From Orrella daihaiensis (GTDB lineage Bacteria > Pseudomonadota > Gammaproteobacteria > Burkholderiales > Burkholderiaceae_B), in NCBI RefSeq assembly GCF_022811525.1, contig NZ_CP063982.1, positions 2,542,001 to 2,606,000 on the forward strand: a stretch of DNA of 64,000 nt, given 5' to 3'. Position numbers and translations under genes: made by a program. Positions 24,094 to 33,101 of this stretch are shown here, one piece after another (position 1 is the stretch's first letter; the number at the start of each line of letters is the position of its first letter). The notes under the pieces are model-generated. The model did not search any database, had not been told where the DNA came from, and saw nothing but the letters and a program-made list of their open reading frames with translations.

Positions 24094-24735
24094 TTAGCCG
24101 ACCTGAGCAGGAGCCAAGCGCTGATTCAAGGTGTAAATCCCCGTCAGACTAGCCTTGTCCAGAACGTGCCCGTCCATGGCCTCTAGTACCTGCTGGCCAT
24201 TGAACTTGCCCTCTAGGGGCAGTTTCTCAATGTCAAGCGCATAGACCGTGAACACGTAGCGATGCAAAATCGAGTCATTCCAGGGTGGGCATGGACCGTC
24301 ATACCCAAAATAGTCACCGGACATGTCGTGATCGGTGGCGAACCAGTTGGTGTAGTCGTTCACGCCTTGGCGGGTGTCATGAGGCGCAAGTGGTCCACCC
24401 TTGCCACGAGGCGTGACTTCGCAGCTGTACTCACCTTCTGCTATCTCGGTTTTATCGGCTGGCATGTCCACGAGCACCCAATGGAAGAAGTCGATTCGCG
24501 CCAAATCCTCAGGTATTTCGCGGCCTTCCTGATTGACGTCATCTGCTTTGCTTGGCACATCCGGGTCATGACAAATCACCACGAAAGACTTGGTGTGGGC
24601 CGGTGCCTGTTCCCAAAGCAGATGAGGGTTGATGTTTTCGGACAAGGCCACATGAGATTGGGGATCGATTTTGCCAAACGCGAATTGCTCAGGAATCCAG
24701 GCCTGATCTGCGAATGAATGGCTAGATAACTTCAT
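24094..24735 (-). CDS. YbhB/YbcL-type phosphatidylethanolamine-binding-like protein
   Basis: A 213-aa soluble protein of the bacterial PEBP group, whose role is not settled. The signature SFVVICHDPDVPSKADD is near residue 49, FFHWVLVDMPADKTEIAEG near 84, and DYFGYDGPCPPWNDSILHRYVFTVYALD near 141. GGAGA precedes the ATG. It is followed by a hairpin before glyA and appears to be a single-gene unit downstream of tyrS. Confidence 0.9.
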   Translation of the reverse strand: MKLSSHSFADQAWIPEQFAFGKIDPQSHVALSENINPHLLWEQAPAHTKSFVVICHDPDVPSKADDVNQEGREIPEDLARIDFFHWVLVDMPADKTEIAEGEYSCEVTPRGKGGPLAPHDTRQGVNDYTNWFATDHDMSGDYFGYDGPCPPWNDSILHRYVFTVYALDIEKLPLEGKFNGQQVLEAMDGHVLDKASLTGIYTLNQRLAPAQVG

Positions 24736-24902
24736 ATGCTTCTCCTAATCAAATTGGAGTGGGACAGCCACCCCTGCGGACCGACCAAATCAGTCCGAAC
24801 TGCATCTTTTTAATGTCGGCTATCAGCCTTATCTTTTACCAAACTTATGCGAGTTTGGTGTTGCGGCAAGAACCGTACTTGAGGACGGCTTGATCAGAGC
24901 TT

Positions 24903-26153
24903 TCATCCAACCTTAACACGAGCAAATTTCCGCTTGCCTACTTGCAGAACATAAGTACCTGAACCTAGGGTTAACCCTTTGTCAGATACTTTCTCGCCGT
25001 CGATACGAACGCCACCTTGCTCGATATTACGCTGCGCTTCTGATCCAGAGCTGACAAGTCCTGCCTGACGCAACGCTTTTAAGACGCCAATCTCAGGCTC
25101 GGCAATGGTGACTTCAGGCATATCCTCAGGAATAGCACCATCCCTGAAGCGAGCTTCAAATGTCTCGAGTGCCTTTTGTCCAGCTCCAGCCCCATGAAAC
25201 CGGTCCACGACTTCGATTGCCAACATAACCTTGGCATCACGTGGATTGCGTCCGGCCTCAGTGTCAGCGCGCAAGGCCTTGATGTCTGCGACTGGCTTAA
25301 ACGAAAGCAAGTCGTAATAGCGCCACATCAGTATGTCAGAGATTGACATCAGCTTGCCAAACATGGAATCCGGGGGTTCGCTGATGCCGATGTAGTTACC
25401 CTTGGACTTGGACATTTTCTCTACACCATCGGTGCCCTCGAGCAAGGGCATAGTCAGAATACATTGTGGTTGCTGACCATACTCCTTTTGCAACTCCCTG
25501 CCGACAAGCAAATTAAACTTCTGATCAGTGCCGCCTAGCTCCAAATCCGCCTTTAACGCCACAGAGTCATACCCCTGCATCAAGGGGTAGAGAAACTCAT
25601 GCACCGAAATAGAAACACCATTGCGAAACCGCTGTGTGAAATCCTCTCGTTCCATCATCCGCGCGACGGTGTAGCGCGAGGCAAGCTCGATCATGCCACG
25701 TGCACCCAACGGATCACACCACTCTGAGTTGTAGCGAATCTCGGTGCGCTCAGGATCAAGGACCAAGCTCGCCTGAGCGTAATAAGTTTTAGCGTTCTCT
25801 TCAATTTGCTCCCGCGTCAGCGGCGGGCGAGTGGTATTGCGCCCGGATGGGTCGCCGATCATTGAGGTGAAGTCACCAATCAAAAAAATCACCGTGTGAC
25901 CGAGATCCTGCAGTTGTCGCAGCTTGTTCAAAACCACCGTGTGCCCTAGATGAATATCAGGTGCAGTGGGGTCAAGGCCAAGCTTGATGCGCAAAGGTGT
26001 CTTGGTCGCCTCACTACGCGCAAGTTTTTGGACAAATTCGTCTTGAACCAGCAACTCATCGCAACTGCGAAGAGCCACCTCCAGACTGTGCTTGACGCGG
26101 TCGGTAATCGGATAGATCACGGTGTCTGGCTTGGTGCTCGTTGGATTGCTCAT
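24903..26153 (-). CDS. tyrS: tyrosyl-tRNA synthetase
   Basis: Class I aminoacyl-tRNA synthetase of 416 aa charging tRNA-Tyr. The HIGH-like motif is PTAPDIHLGH near residue 55, the KMSKS motif KMSKSKGNY near 235, and a C-terminal S4 RNA-binding domain covers about 350-415. This is the TyrRS subgroup with KMSKS rather than KFGKS. The ATG at 26153 (MSNPTST) is chosen; the frame stays open 65 codons upstream into the divergent promoter of the M23 peptidase without homology. Confidence 0.95.
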   Translation of the reverse strand: MSNPTSTKPDTVIYPITDRVKHSLEVALRSCDELLVQDEFVQKLARSEATKTPLRIKLGLDPTAPDIHLGHTVVLNKLRQLQDLGHTVIFLIGDFTSMIGDPSGRNTTRPPLTREQIEENAKTYYAQASLVLDPERTEIRYNSEWCDPLGARGMIELASRYTVARMMEREDFTQRFRNGVSISVHEFLYPLMQGYDSVALKADLELGGTDQKFNLLVGRELQKEYGQQPQCILTMPLLEGTDGVEKMSKSKGNYIGISEPPDSMFGKLMSISDILMWRYYDLLSFKPVADIKALRADTEAGRNPRDAKVMLAIEVVDRFHGAGAGQKALETFEARFRDGAIPEDMPEVTIAEPEIGVLKALRQAGLVSSGSEAQRNIEQGGVRIDGEKVSDKGLTLGSGTYVLQVGKRKFARVKVG

Positions 26154-26363
26154 GTCAGTGAAACGAAGAACAGTTCTTAAACACGCCAACGCGTCGAATT
26201 CCCGACTGAGGAACCCTGACGCTTGTGGCAGGTCAATGGTTGTTAAGTATTTGAGAATTAAGCTAACATTATGACAGGAATCGCTTCGGACACTGAAGGT
26301 GCCCGTGGTTTTGTACTGACAAATACGAGTCAACCCCACTGCATACACCGAGGTTTTATCTTA

Positions 26364-27704
26364 ATGCCAGCGAAATCCAGACGACCCATAAAAACTGTGC
26401 TCGGCGTGTCTGCCGGAGGATTATTGGTCGCTGCTGGGGCATTCGCGATGGTCACACCGGAGCGCGGTGCGGCTCCCTCTCAGAACCTGGTTACTGACAC
26501 GTTGGTGTTTCAGTTGCCGCCTCTGGAGTCCCGCGACACCACGGCTTTAGAGTTCGAACAAAAAATCGAAACCAGGATTCGCTCTGGCGATACTGTCGCT
26601 AGCATTCTGGAAAGACTCGGTATCCAGGAAGAAGGCTTCATGGCCTTTATTTCCTCACAGGCGGTCACTCGCAAGGCCGCTCGGGGGCTTGTGCCAGGTC
26701 GCACCGTGCAAGCAGCACTTGACGGCGATGGCAGCATGAAATGGATACGCTATTACCACACGCCGATCACGGAGAACAAAGGCAAATACCAAACCGAGTA
26801 CCTTTTGATTACCAAACTGGGTGACAAATCATTCACAGCAGAAGAGGTATCGGCTAACACAGAGTCGCAAATGCATTTGGCTGCCGGGGTGATCAACTCG
26901 TCACTTTTCGGGGCAACCGATGCGGCTGGCGTACCCGATGGCGTGACCATGCAAATGGCTGAAATCCTGGGCGGCAAAATCGACTTTCTGCGCGACATAC
27001 GCAAGGGTGACGAATTCCGGGTTCTGTACGAAACACGCATGCATGAGGGCCGACCAACCGGATCAGGTCGCGTGTTGGCCGTTCAATATATCAATGACGG
27101 CAAGCTCATTGAAGCCATGTGGTTCGCCCCCGAAGGTCAACATGGCGGCTACTACGATAAAGACGGCAAGAGCCTGAAAGCAGCCTTTTTGCGTAGCGCT
27201 ATTCCATTTACCCGTGTCAGCTCCAAGTTTGGCAAGCGCATGCACCCAATCCACAAACGCTGGAAAGCGCACAATGGAATCGACTTCGCGGCACCAACGG
27301 GCACACCGATCCGAGCCACCGGCGATGGGGTTGTGGACTTCATTGGAACCAAGGGTGGATTTGGCAAAACCATCATCTTGCGCCACCCAAACAACATCAC
27401 AACCTTGTTTGCGCACCAGAGCCGCTTTGCCAAGGGATTAAAGCGTGGTGATCGAGTCGCTCAAGGCGAAATCATCGGCTATGTGGGGTCAACAGGGTGG
27501 TCAACAGGCCCTCATTTACATTATGAGTTCCGGGTGAACAACAAGCCGGTGGATCCCCTTGGGGTCAGGATGCCTGAAGCGGTAAAGCTTGATGACAAAC
27601 AGCGCCAACAGTTTTACGCGCATGCCTTGCCCTGGCGCGATCAACTCGAGCGAATTGCTGAATTGCAAGACCTTGACCGCAACCTACAGGTTGCTGAACG
27701 CTAA
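26364..27704 (+). CDS. M23-family murein endopeptidase (MepM-like), membrane-anchored
   Basis: A 446-aa cell-wall peptidase. A single N-terminal membrane segment (about residues 10-30, VLGVSAGGLLVAAGAFAMV) would place it in the periplasm. An OapA/LysM-like region (about 68-120) precedes the lysostaphin-type zinc domain (about 300-400), with HNGIDFAAPTGTPI and HLHYEFRV supplying the ligands, so it should be active. It would cleave peptidoglycan cross-links during growth. The ATG at 26364 has GAGG upstream; an in-frame codon at 26271 has no support. It is divergent from tyrS and 12 bases upstream of anmK. Confidence 0.92.
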   Translation: MPAKSRRPIKTVLGVSAGGLLVAAGAFAMVTPERGAAPSQNLVTDTLVFQLPPLESRDTTALEFEQKIETRIRSGDTVASILERLGIQEEGFMAFISSQAVTRKAARGLVPGRTVQAALDGDGSMKWIRYYHTPITENKGKYQTEYLLITKLGDKSFTAEEVSANTESQMHLAAGVINSSLFGATDAAGVPDGVTMQMAEILGGKIDFLRDIRKGDEFRVLYETRMHEGRPTGSGRVLAVQYINDGKLIEAMWFAPEGQHGGYYDKDGKSLKAAFLRSAIPFTRVSSKFGKRMHPIHKRWKAHNGIDFAAPTGTPIRATGDGVVDFIGTKGGFGKTIILRHPNNITTLFAHQSRFAKGLKRGDRVAQGEIIGYVGSTGWSTGPHLHYEFRVNNKPVDPLGVRMPEAVKLDDKQRQQFYAHALPWRDQLERIAELQDLDRNLQVAER

Positions 27705-27716
27705 CGCCGCCTATCC

Positions 27717-28817
27717 ATGACCGCCTGCCACACCATCGGCCTGATGTCAGGCACGAGCGTCGATGGCGTGGATGGCGTGCTGTCTTATTTCTCAGAGTCT
27801 GGACGGCCTCAAATCCTCTCCAAAGCCAGCGAGCAGATTCCCGTTAGCTTGCGCCAAGAGCTATTGGCGCTAAACACGCCTGGTGACAACGAACTGCATC
27901 GATCTGCGCTTGCTGCTAACGCGATATCAGACCTCTACGCTCGGGTCGTGTTCAACCTGCTGGAACAAGCGGGCTTAAAGCCTGTAGACATCGCGGCAAT
28001 TGGAGCGCACGGCCAAACAGTGCGGCACCGTCCGGAACTCGGATACACCTCACAGCTTTTAGCACCCGCCCGATTGGCTGAGCTATCGGGCATTGCAGTC
28101 ATTGCAGATTTTCGTAGTCGTGATGTGGCAGCCGGCGGCCAGGGCGCCCCGCTAGTACCAGCATTTCACCGAGCCGTGTTTGGTACCGATACACCACTTG
28201 TGATTCTTAATCTCGGTGGGATTGCCAACGTCACCCTGTTGCGACCTGACCGTCCTGTGATCGGCTTTGACACCGGACCGGCCAACATGCTGCTTGACCT
28301 TTGGTGTCAACGCCATACCGGCAAACTCTATGACGCAGATGGCAAATGGGCAGCGTCTGCCCCTTCCCATCCAAAACTGCTTAAGCACTTGATCGAATCG
28401 GAGCCCTGGTTTGCCCTGCCACCACCGAAATCCACCGGACGCGATCTGTTTAATCCACAGTGGTTAGACAGCCGTCTATCGGGGTTTGAGTCAGTCGAGC
28501 CAGCCCACACGCAGGCCACTCTACTGGCACTGACCGTTCAATCTATCGTGGCGGCACTCGGGCAACAAGACCTTGTCGACGTGCCTATCTACGCCTGCGG
28601 CGGTGGCGCTCGGAACCTCGAACTCATGCAGCGGTTAGCCCAGGCGTGGGAGGGACCGGTGAGTACGACCGACACACTGGGTATCGGTACTCAAGACATG
28701 GAAGCGTTGGCATTTGCCTGGCTGGCTTGGGCGCATCTGAACAAAAACGCCGGTAACCTTCCTGAGGTGACCGGCGCCAATGGCTTTAGGATTCTAGGTG
28801 CGTGCTGGCCCGCTTAG
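27717..28817 (+). CDS. anmK: 1,6-anhydro-N-acetylmuramic acid kinase
   Basis: A 366-aa sugar kinase of peptidoglycan recycling that opens and phosphorylates anhydroMurNAc to MurNAc-6-phosphate. It begins with the family hallmark IGLMSGTSVDGVDGVL and contains GAHGQTVRHRP, DFRSRDVAAGGQGAPLVPAFH, LNLGGIANVT and GFDTGPANMLLD. Its position 12 bases after the murein peptidase gene fits a cell-wall turnover unit. It converges on erpA, with 6 bases between the stops. Confidence 0.95.
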   Translation: MTACHTIGLMSGTSVDGVDGVLSYFSESGRPQILSKASEQIPVSLRQELLALNTPGDNELHRSALAANAISDLYARVVFNLLEQAGLKPVDIAAIGAHGQTVRHRPELGYTSQLLAPARLAELSGIAVIADFRSRDVAAGGQGAPLVPAFHRAVFGTDTPLVILNLGGIANVTLLRPDRPVIGFDTGPANMLLDLWCQRHTGKLYDADGKWAASAPSHPKLLKHLIESEPWFALPPPKSTGRDLFNPQWLDSRLSGFESVEPAHTQATLLALTVQSIVAALGQQDLVDVPIYACGGGARNLELMQRLAQAWEGPVSTTDTLGIGTQDMEALAFAWLAWAHLNKNAGNLPEVTGANGFRILGACWPA

Positions 28818-28823
28818 CTCTCA

Positions 28824-29192
28824 TTAAACAGAGAAAGAAGACCCACAACCACACGTCGTCGTGGCATTCGGATTACGAATCACGAACTGAGCGCCCTCGA
28901 GATCTTCCTTGTAGTCGATCTCAGCGCCCACTAGATATTGAAAGCTCATCGGGTCAACTAACAACTGCACACCATTTTTCTCCAGGGCAGTGTCATCGTC
29001 ATTGATGTCTTCATCAAACGTGAAACCATACTGAAACCCTGAACAACCACCGCCTTGCACAAACACGCGTAACTTCAAGTTTGGGTTGCCCTCGTCGATG
29101 AGCAAATCCCTCACCTTATCGGCGGCAGACTCCGTAAAAATGATCGGTTCTGGCGGCGACTGCAGATCAACAGTTTCAGTGACATTACTCAT
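28824..29192 (-). CDS. erpA: iron-sulfur cluster insertion protein ErpA
   Basis: A 122-aa A-type carrier handing [Fe-S] clusters to apo-proteins. The three ligand cysteines are present: GGCSGFQYGF near residue 51 and the C-terminal TCGCGSSFSV. The length and the LVDPMSFQYLVGAEIDYKEDLEGAQFVIRNPNA block are typical. AAGGAAAAAT precedes the ATG. It is divergent from the APC permease gene and is not in an isc operon. Confidence 0.95.
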   Translation of the reverse strand: MSNVTETVDLQSPPEPIIFTESAADKVRDLLIDEGNPNLKLRVFVQGGGCSGFQYGFTFDEDINDDDTALEKNGVQLLVDPMSFQYLVGAEIDYKEDLEGAQFVIRNPNATTTCGCGSSFSV

Positions 29193-29426
29193 GATTTTTC
29201 CTTACTACGCAATTTCGGAGGGCATTTGTCCGTTATGTGGAAGATACGCTGAATCCAACACTTTCTCAGTATAAACCCTAGTCATATCAAGGGCATGTGC
29301 CGTCAATCGCATGTCGTCTTGCACGCGGCGACATTGATATATAAATTATTTAATTTCTTATTTGGCAAATATTATCAAAAAGAAATAAACTGCGAACCCG
29401 CCGTTCATCCAATTCACAACAGACTC

Positions 29427-30866
29427 ATGTTCTATCGCTTCTTCCACAAAAAACCCCTGCCGAATCCAACATCCGAATCCGCCAAACAGCAACTGCCTCG
29501 CACCATCAGTCTGACTCAACTCACCCTGGTTGGAGTCGGCAGCACCCTGGGCACAGGGATTTTCTTTGCCATGGCCGAAACTGTTCCAATCGCAGGCCCT
29601 GCCGTCATTATTTCGTTTTTACTGGCCGCCATCACGGGTGGGCTGACCGCACTTTGCTACGCCGAGGTCTCGAGTGCGCTACCGGTATCTGGCGCCTCTT
29701 ACACCTTCACGTACATCACCATGGGCGAGGGAGCCGCCGTGCTGGTCGCTGCCTGCCTTTTGCTGGAATGGGGCATTGCCGGTGCAGCCGTCGCTGTTGG
29801 CTGGAGCACCTATCTAAATCAGTTGATTGAGATGGTGACAGGCTCAGCTATCCCCGAGATGTGGCGTACACCGCCACTTCTATCAGACGTCGAAGGGCTT
29901 GAGTTCGGTGGTACGGGGGTTGTGAATCTACCAGCCATCGCGGTGGTGTGGCTGTGCACCTTGCTACTGCTGCGGGGCTCGCAAGAATCGGCTCGCTTGA
30001 ACGCTTGGCTCACCATCACCAAAGTCAGCATCTTGCTGCTGTTTGTAGCGATGTCATTAACAGTGTTCAGAATCGAGCACTTCGCACCCTTCATGCCATT
30101 TGGCATCAGCGGTGTCAGCGCTGCTGCAGCCATCATCTTCTTTAGCTTTGTGGGCCTTGACTCCGTCGTTAACGCCAGCGAAGAAGCAATCAACCCACAA
30201 AAAAATATCCCCCGGGCGATCTGCACGGCGTTATTGATTGTCACCACTGTCTATGTGCTCGTGGCCGTCAGTGGTTTGGGGGTACAAACATACGATCAGT
30301 TTGTGGGTGTCGGCGGAGCACTGCCCGCTATTTTGATGCGAGCTACCGAAAGTCCGGCAACCGCCATCATGCTGGCAACCGGTGCGGTGATCTCCATATT
30401 TAGCGTCACATTTCTCACGCTATTTGGGCAAGCAAGGATCTACTTTGCCATGGCACGTGATGGACTATTGCCGAAGTGTTTGGCACGCACGGATCCCAAA
30501 ACGCATTGCCCTAAAGCCGGCACACTCTTAGCAGGCTTGGCTATTACACCGTTAGCAGGATTTTTCCCAAGCCACGTCTTGTGGGCGATGGTGAGCCTTG
30601 GAACACTGATGGTGTTTATCGCCGTGGCGATTTCCCTGATCCTGTTGCGCCAGCGCAAACATACGCCACCAGAGTTTCGTGTTCCACTGTATCCGGCCAC
30701 ACCAATCATTAGCATCGCTGCCTGCATTTATCTGATTGCCAACCTAAGCGGCACCGTATTTACATTATTTTTACTCTGGCTGAGTTTGGCGCTACTTTTT
30801 TACGCCGCATTTGGTCAACGCGGCGCACACAAGCTCGCGCAACATCAGGGTAGTATGGCGACCTGA
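29427..30866 (+). CDS. APC-superfamily amino acid permease (cationic amino acid type)
   Basis: A 479-aa inner-membrane transporter with about 12-14 hydrophobic segments. The first helix carries VGVGSTLGTGIFFAMAE, the unwound substrate-binding motif of APC proteins, and FFSFVGLDSVVNASEEAINPQKNIPRAI is typical of the CAT/YfnA-like group. The substrate is unproven; a cationic or broad amino acid is likely. The ATG at 29427 (MFYRFFHKK) is preferred; an in-frame upstream start at 29295 lacks support. The 3' end overlaps the convergent argC by 22 bases. Confidence 0.88.
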   Translation: MFYRFFHKKPLPNPTSESAKQQLPRTISLTQLTLVGVGSTLGTGIFFAMAETVPIAGPAVIISFLLAAITGGLTALCYAEVSSALPVSGASYTFTYITMGEGAAVLVAACLLLEWGIAGAAVAVGWSTYLNQLIEMVTGSAIPEMWRTPPLLSDVEGLEFGGTGVVNLPAIAVVWLCTLLLLRGSQESARLNAWLTITKVSILLLFVAMSLTVFRIEHFAPFMPFGISGVSAAAAIIFFSFVGLDSVVNASEEAINPQKNIPRAICTALLIVTTVYVLVAVSGLGVQTYDQFVGVGGALPAILMRATESPATAIMLATGAVISIFSVTFLTLFGQARIYFAMARDGLLPKCLARTDPKTHCPKAGTLLAGLAITPLAGFFPSHVLWAMVSLGTLMVFIAVAISLILLRQRKHTPPEFRVPLYPATPIISIAACIYLIANLSGTVFTLFLLWLSLALLFYAAFGQRGAHKLAQHQGSMAT

Positions 30867-31906
30867 GATAACCCAGTGGCCTCTGGCAAGCCAAACATCA
30901 GATTCATGTTCTGCACGGCTTGCCCGGAGGCACCTTTGACTAGATTGTCTTGAATCGCCAACACAATTAGACGATCAGGATGACCAGGCGGACGATGAAG
31001 CGCGAGGCGCAACTGATTGGAGGCACGCACCGATCGGGTTTCTGGCAGACTGCCAGCAGGCATGACATCCACGAATGTCTCGTTGGCGTAGAAGTGTTCA
31101 TATAGCGCCTGCAGGTCAACACCTTGCGCACCCGGTAAAAGTTTGACATACAAGGTGCTTAACATGCCACGCACCATAGGTACCAAATGGGGTACGAACG
31201 TGAGATTCACTGATGCATTTGCCAACAAATCGAGTTGCGCCTTAATTTCCGGGTGATGGCGATGGCCGGATACGCCATAGGCCTTGAAACTGTCGCTAAC
31301 TTCAGAAAAAAGACTGCCAACTGAGGCACCCCGGCCAGCGCCACTGACTCCACTCTTGGAGTCTGCAATGATGTCCTTGGTATCAATCAACACGTTAGGT
31401 TTCAGTAACGGTGCCAAGCCAAGCAACACTGTGGTCGGATAGCAACCCGGATTACCCACCACTTTGGCACCTGCAATTGCCTCGCGATTCAACTCCGGTA
31501 AACCATAGACTGAGTCTGCCAGGATATCGGGGCAGGCGTGCGGCATTTTGTACCAATGCTCAAACACTGCCGTGTCCTGCAACCTAAAGTCTGCTGCCAG
31601 ATCAATGATTTTGACATTGGCAGCCAAGAGCTCTTTTGCCTGGCTCATGGCCACACCATGTGGGGTGGCAAAGAAAACCACATCACAACTGGTTAAGTTT
31701 GCTTGTTCAGGCGTACAAAACGCCAAGTCCACCTTGCCGCGCAAGTTGGGATACATATCGGCCACCAACACTCCAGACTCTTTACGCGACGTAATCGCGG
31801 TCAACTTTACATTCGGATGCTGGCTTAGCAAACGCAAAAGTTCCACGCCGGTGTAGCCCGTGCCACCAACAATGCCAACTTTGATAGGGGTGTGAGATGA
31901 GGACAT
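30845..31906 (-). CDS. argC: N-acetyl-gamma-glutamyl-phosphate reductase
   Basis: A 353-aa NADPH enzyme of arginine biosynthesis reducing N-acetylglutamyl phosphate to the semialdehyde. The N-terminal dinucleotide motif is VGIVGGTGYTGVELL, and the catalytic cysteine lies in GNPGCYPTTVLLG near residue 153. HRHHPEI and the C-terminal NLMFGLPE are family-like. It stands apart from other arg genes, downstream of the rplM-rpsI operon and its terminator, and overlaps the permease's 3' end. Confidence 0.95.
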   Translation of the reverse strand: MSSSHTPIKVGIVGGTGYTGVELLRLLSQHPNVKLTAITSRKESGVLVADMYPNLRGKVDLAFCTPEQANLTSCDVVFFATPHGVAMSQAKELLAANVKIIDLAADFRLQDTAVFEHWYKMPHACPDILADSVYGLPELNREAIAGAKVVGNPGCYPTTVLLGLAPLLKPNVLIDTKDIIADSKSGVSGAGRGASVGSLFSEVSDSFKAYGVSGHRHHPEIKAQLDLLANASVNLTFVPHLVPMVRGMLSTLYVKLLPGAQGVDLQALYEHFYANETFVDVMPAGSLPETRSVRASNQLRLALHRPPGHPDRLIVLAIQDNLVKGASGQAVQNMNLMFGLPEATGLSQVAILP

Positions 31907-32007
31907 GACCTAAACCCTGTAACTGAATGCTCAAAGCGTCATTCTAGTGCGTAGTCATGGTTAGCGAACCAGACTTTTTGGAGAAGTCGACAATGCACCT
32001 TAGCCAT

Positions 32008-32047
32008 AAAAAATACCGCCCCGAAAACAACACTGGGGCGGCATTTT
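32008..32047 (-). terminator. rho-independent terminator of rplM-rpsI
   Basis: On the minus strand CCGCCCC and GGGGCGG (32041-32035 and 32022-32016) form a seven-pair stem followed by TATTTTTTAT. It sits between the rpsI stop and argC. The opposite strand also has a T-run (ATTTTTG). Confidence 0.85.
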
Positions 32048-32097
32048 TGTGCAACAGGGATCGCAACCAAGGTTGCAACCAAAGTTGAGCTTGCAGC

Positions 32098-32490
32098 TTA
32101 GCGCTTGCTGAACTGCTTGCGGCGACGTGCCTTGCGCAAACCAACTTTCTTACGTTCAACCTCACGGGCGTCACGGGTGACGTAGCCTGCGTTGGACAAT
32201 GCGGGCTTGAGCGTTGCGTCGTAATCAATCAGCGCACGGGTGATACCATGACGCACCGCGCCGGCCTGACCGCTTTCGCCACCGCCGTGTACGTTGATAT
32301 GAAAGTCAAACGATTCTAGATGGCCAGTCAGTTCAAGCGGTTGACGCACGACCATGCGGCCTGTTTCACGAGCAAAGAACTCATCAACGGGCTTGCCGTT
32401 GACCATGATCTTGCCAGTACCTTTTTTAAGAAACACGCGAGCCACCGAAGTCTTGCGGCGGCCAGTGCCATAGTTCCAATTACCAATCAT
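32098..32490 (-). CDS. rpsI: ribosomal protein S9
   Basis: A 130-aa small-subunit protein. It shows YGTGRRKTSVARVFLKKGTGKIMVNG near the start, GQAGAVRHGITRAL, and the conserved basic C-terminus KKVGLRKARRRKQFSKR, whose end reaches the P site. It is co-transcribed with rplM, with a 9-base gap, and followed by a strong terminator. Confidence 0.98.
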   Translation of the reverse strand: MIGNWNYGTGRRKTSVARVFLKKGTGKIMVNGKPVDEFFARETGRMVVRQPLELTGHLESFDFHINVHGGGESGQAGAVRHGITRALIDYDATLKPALSNAGYVTRDAREVERKKVGLRKARRRKQFSKR

Positions 32491-32499
32491 GACGCGTCC

Positions 32500-32928
32500 T
32501 TAGAAGTCGAGAGGCTGCGGTTGTTGTGCAGCATGGGGATGCTCGCCACCAGCGTAGATCTTGAGCTTTTTGATCATCGCGTAGCCAAGCGGGCCGTTAG
32601 GCAACATACCCTTGACTGCTTTCTGGATCGCACGACCCGGGAAACGCTCTTGCATCTTGGCAAAGTTCGTCTCCGAAATACCACCTGGGTAAGTCGAGTG
32701 ACGATAGTATTTCTTGTTCAATGCCTTGTTGCCGGTGACAACGATGTCAGCCGCGTTGATGATGACGATATAGTCACCCGTGTCAACGTGTGGTGTGAAT
32801 TCAGGCTTGTGTTTTCCGCGCAAACGGCGTGCGACTTCGCTGGCCACACGACCCAGGACTTTGCCCTTGGCGTCAATCACAAACCAGTCACGCTTTACTT
32901 CATGCGGCTTAGCCACGAAGGTTTTCAT
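32500..32928 (-). CDS. rplM: ribosomal protein L13
   Basis: A 142-aa large-subunit protein. KRDWFVIDAKGKVLGRVASEVARRLRGKHK, NAADIVVTGNKALNKKYYRHSTYPGG and GMLPNGPLG are family blocks. It is first gene of the rplM-rpsI operon; about 170 bases separate it from pmbA and hold the operon promoter and leader. Confidence 0.98.
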   Translation of the reverse strand: MKTFVAKPHEVKRDWFVIDAKGKVLGRVASEVARRLRGKHKPEFTPHVDTGDYIVIINAADIVVTGNKALNKKYYRHSTYPGGISETNFAKMQERFPGRAIQKAVKGMLPNGPLGYAMIKKLKIYAGGEHPHAAQQPQPLDF

Positions 32929-33101
32929 GATTGGATCCTAAATACGTTACGAACCGAAGACCATCTTCAAGTTCTGCTTACTTACCCTTAGTCTGTCCGC
33001 ACCCGTCAAGACGTGTAACCCGTCCGTACCACTGCGGCCTTTCGCAAGGTAATCGAAGATTCTATCATGAAATCAGTGACTTTCGTGGTTCCCGAGGCCC
33101 C

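Noticed and set aside
24839..24858. CCAAACT/AGTTTGG hairpin after tyrS
   Set aside because: Seven-base stem with no T-run on either strand; not called a terminator.
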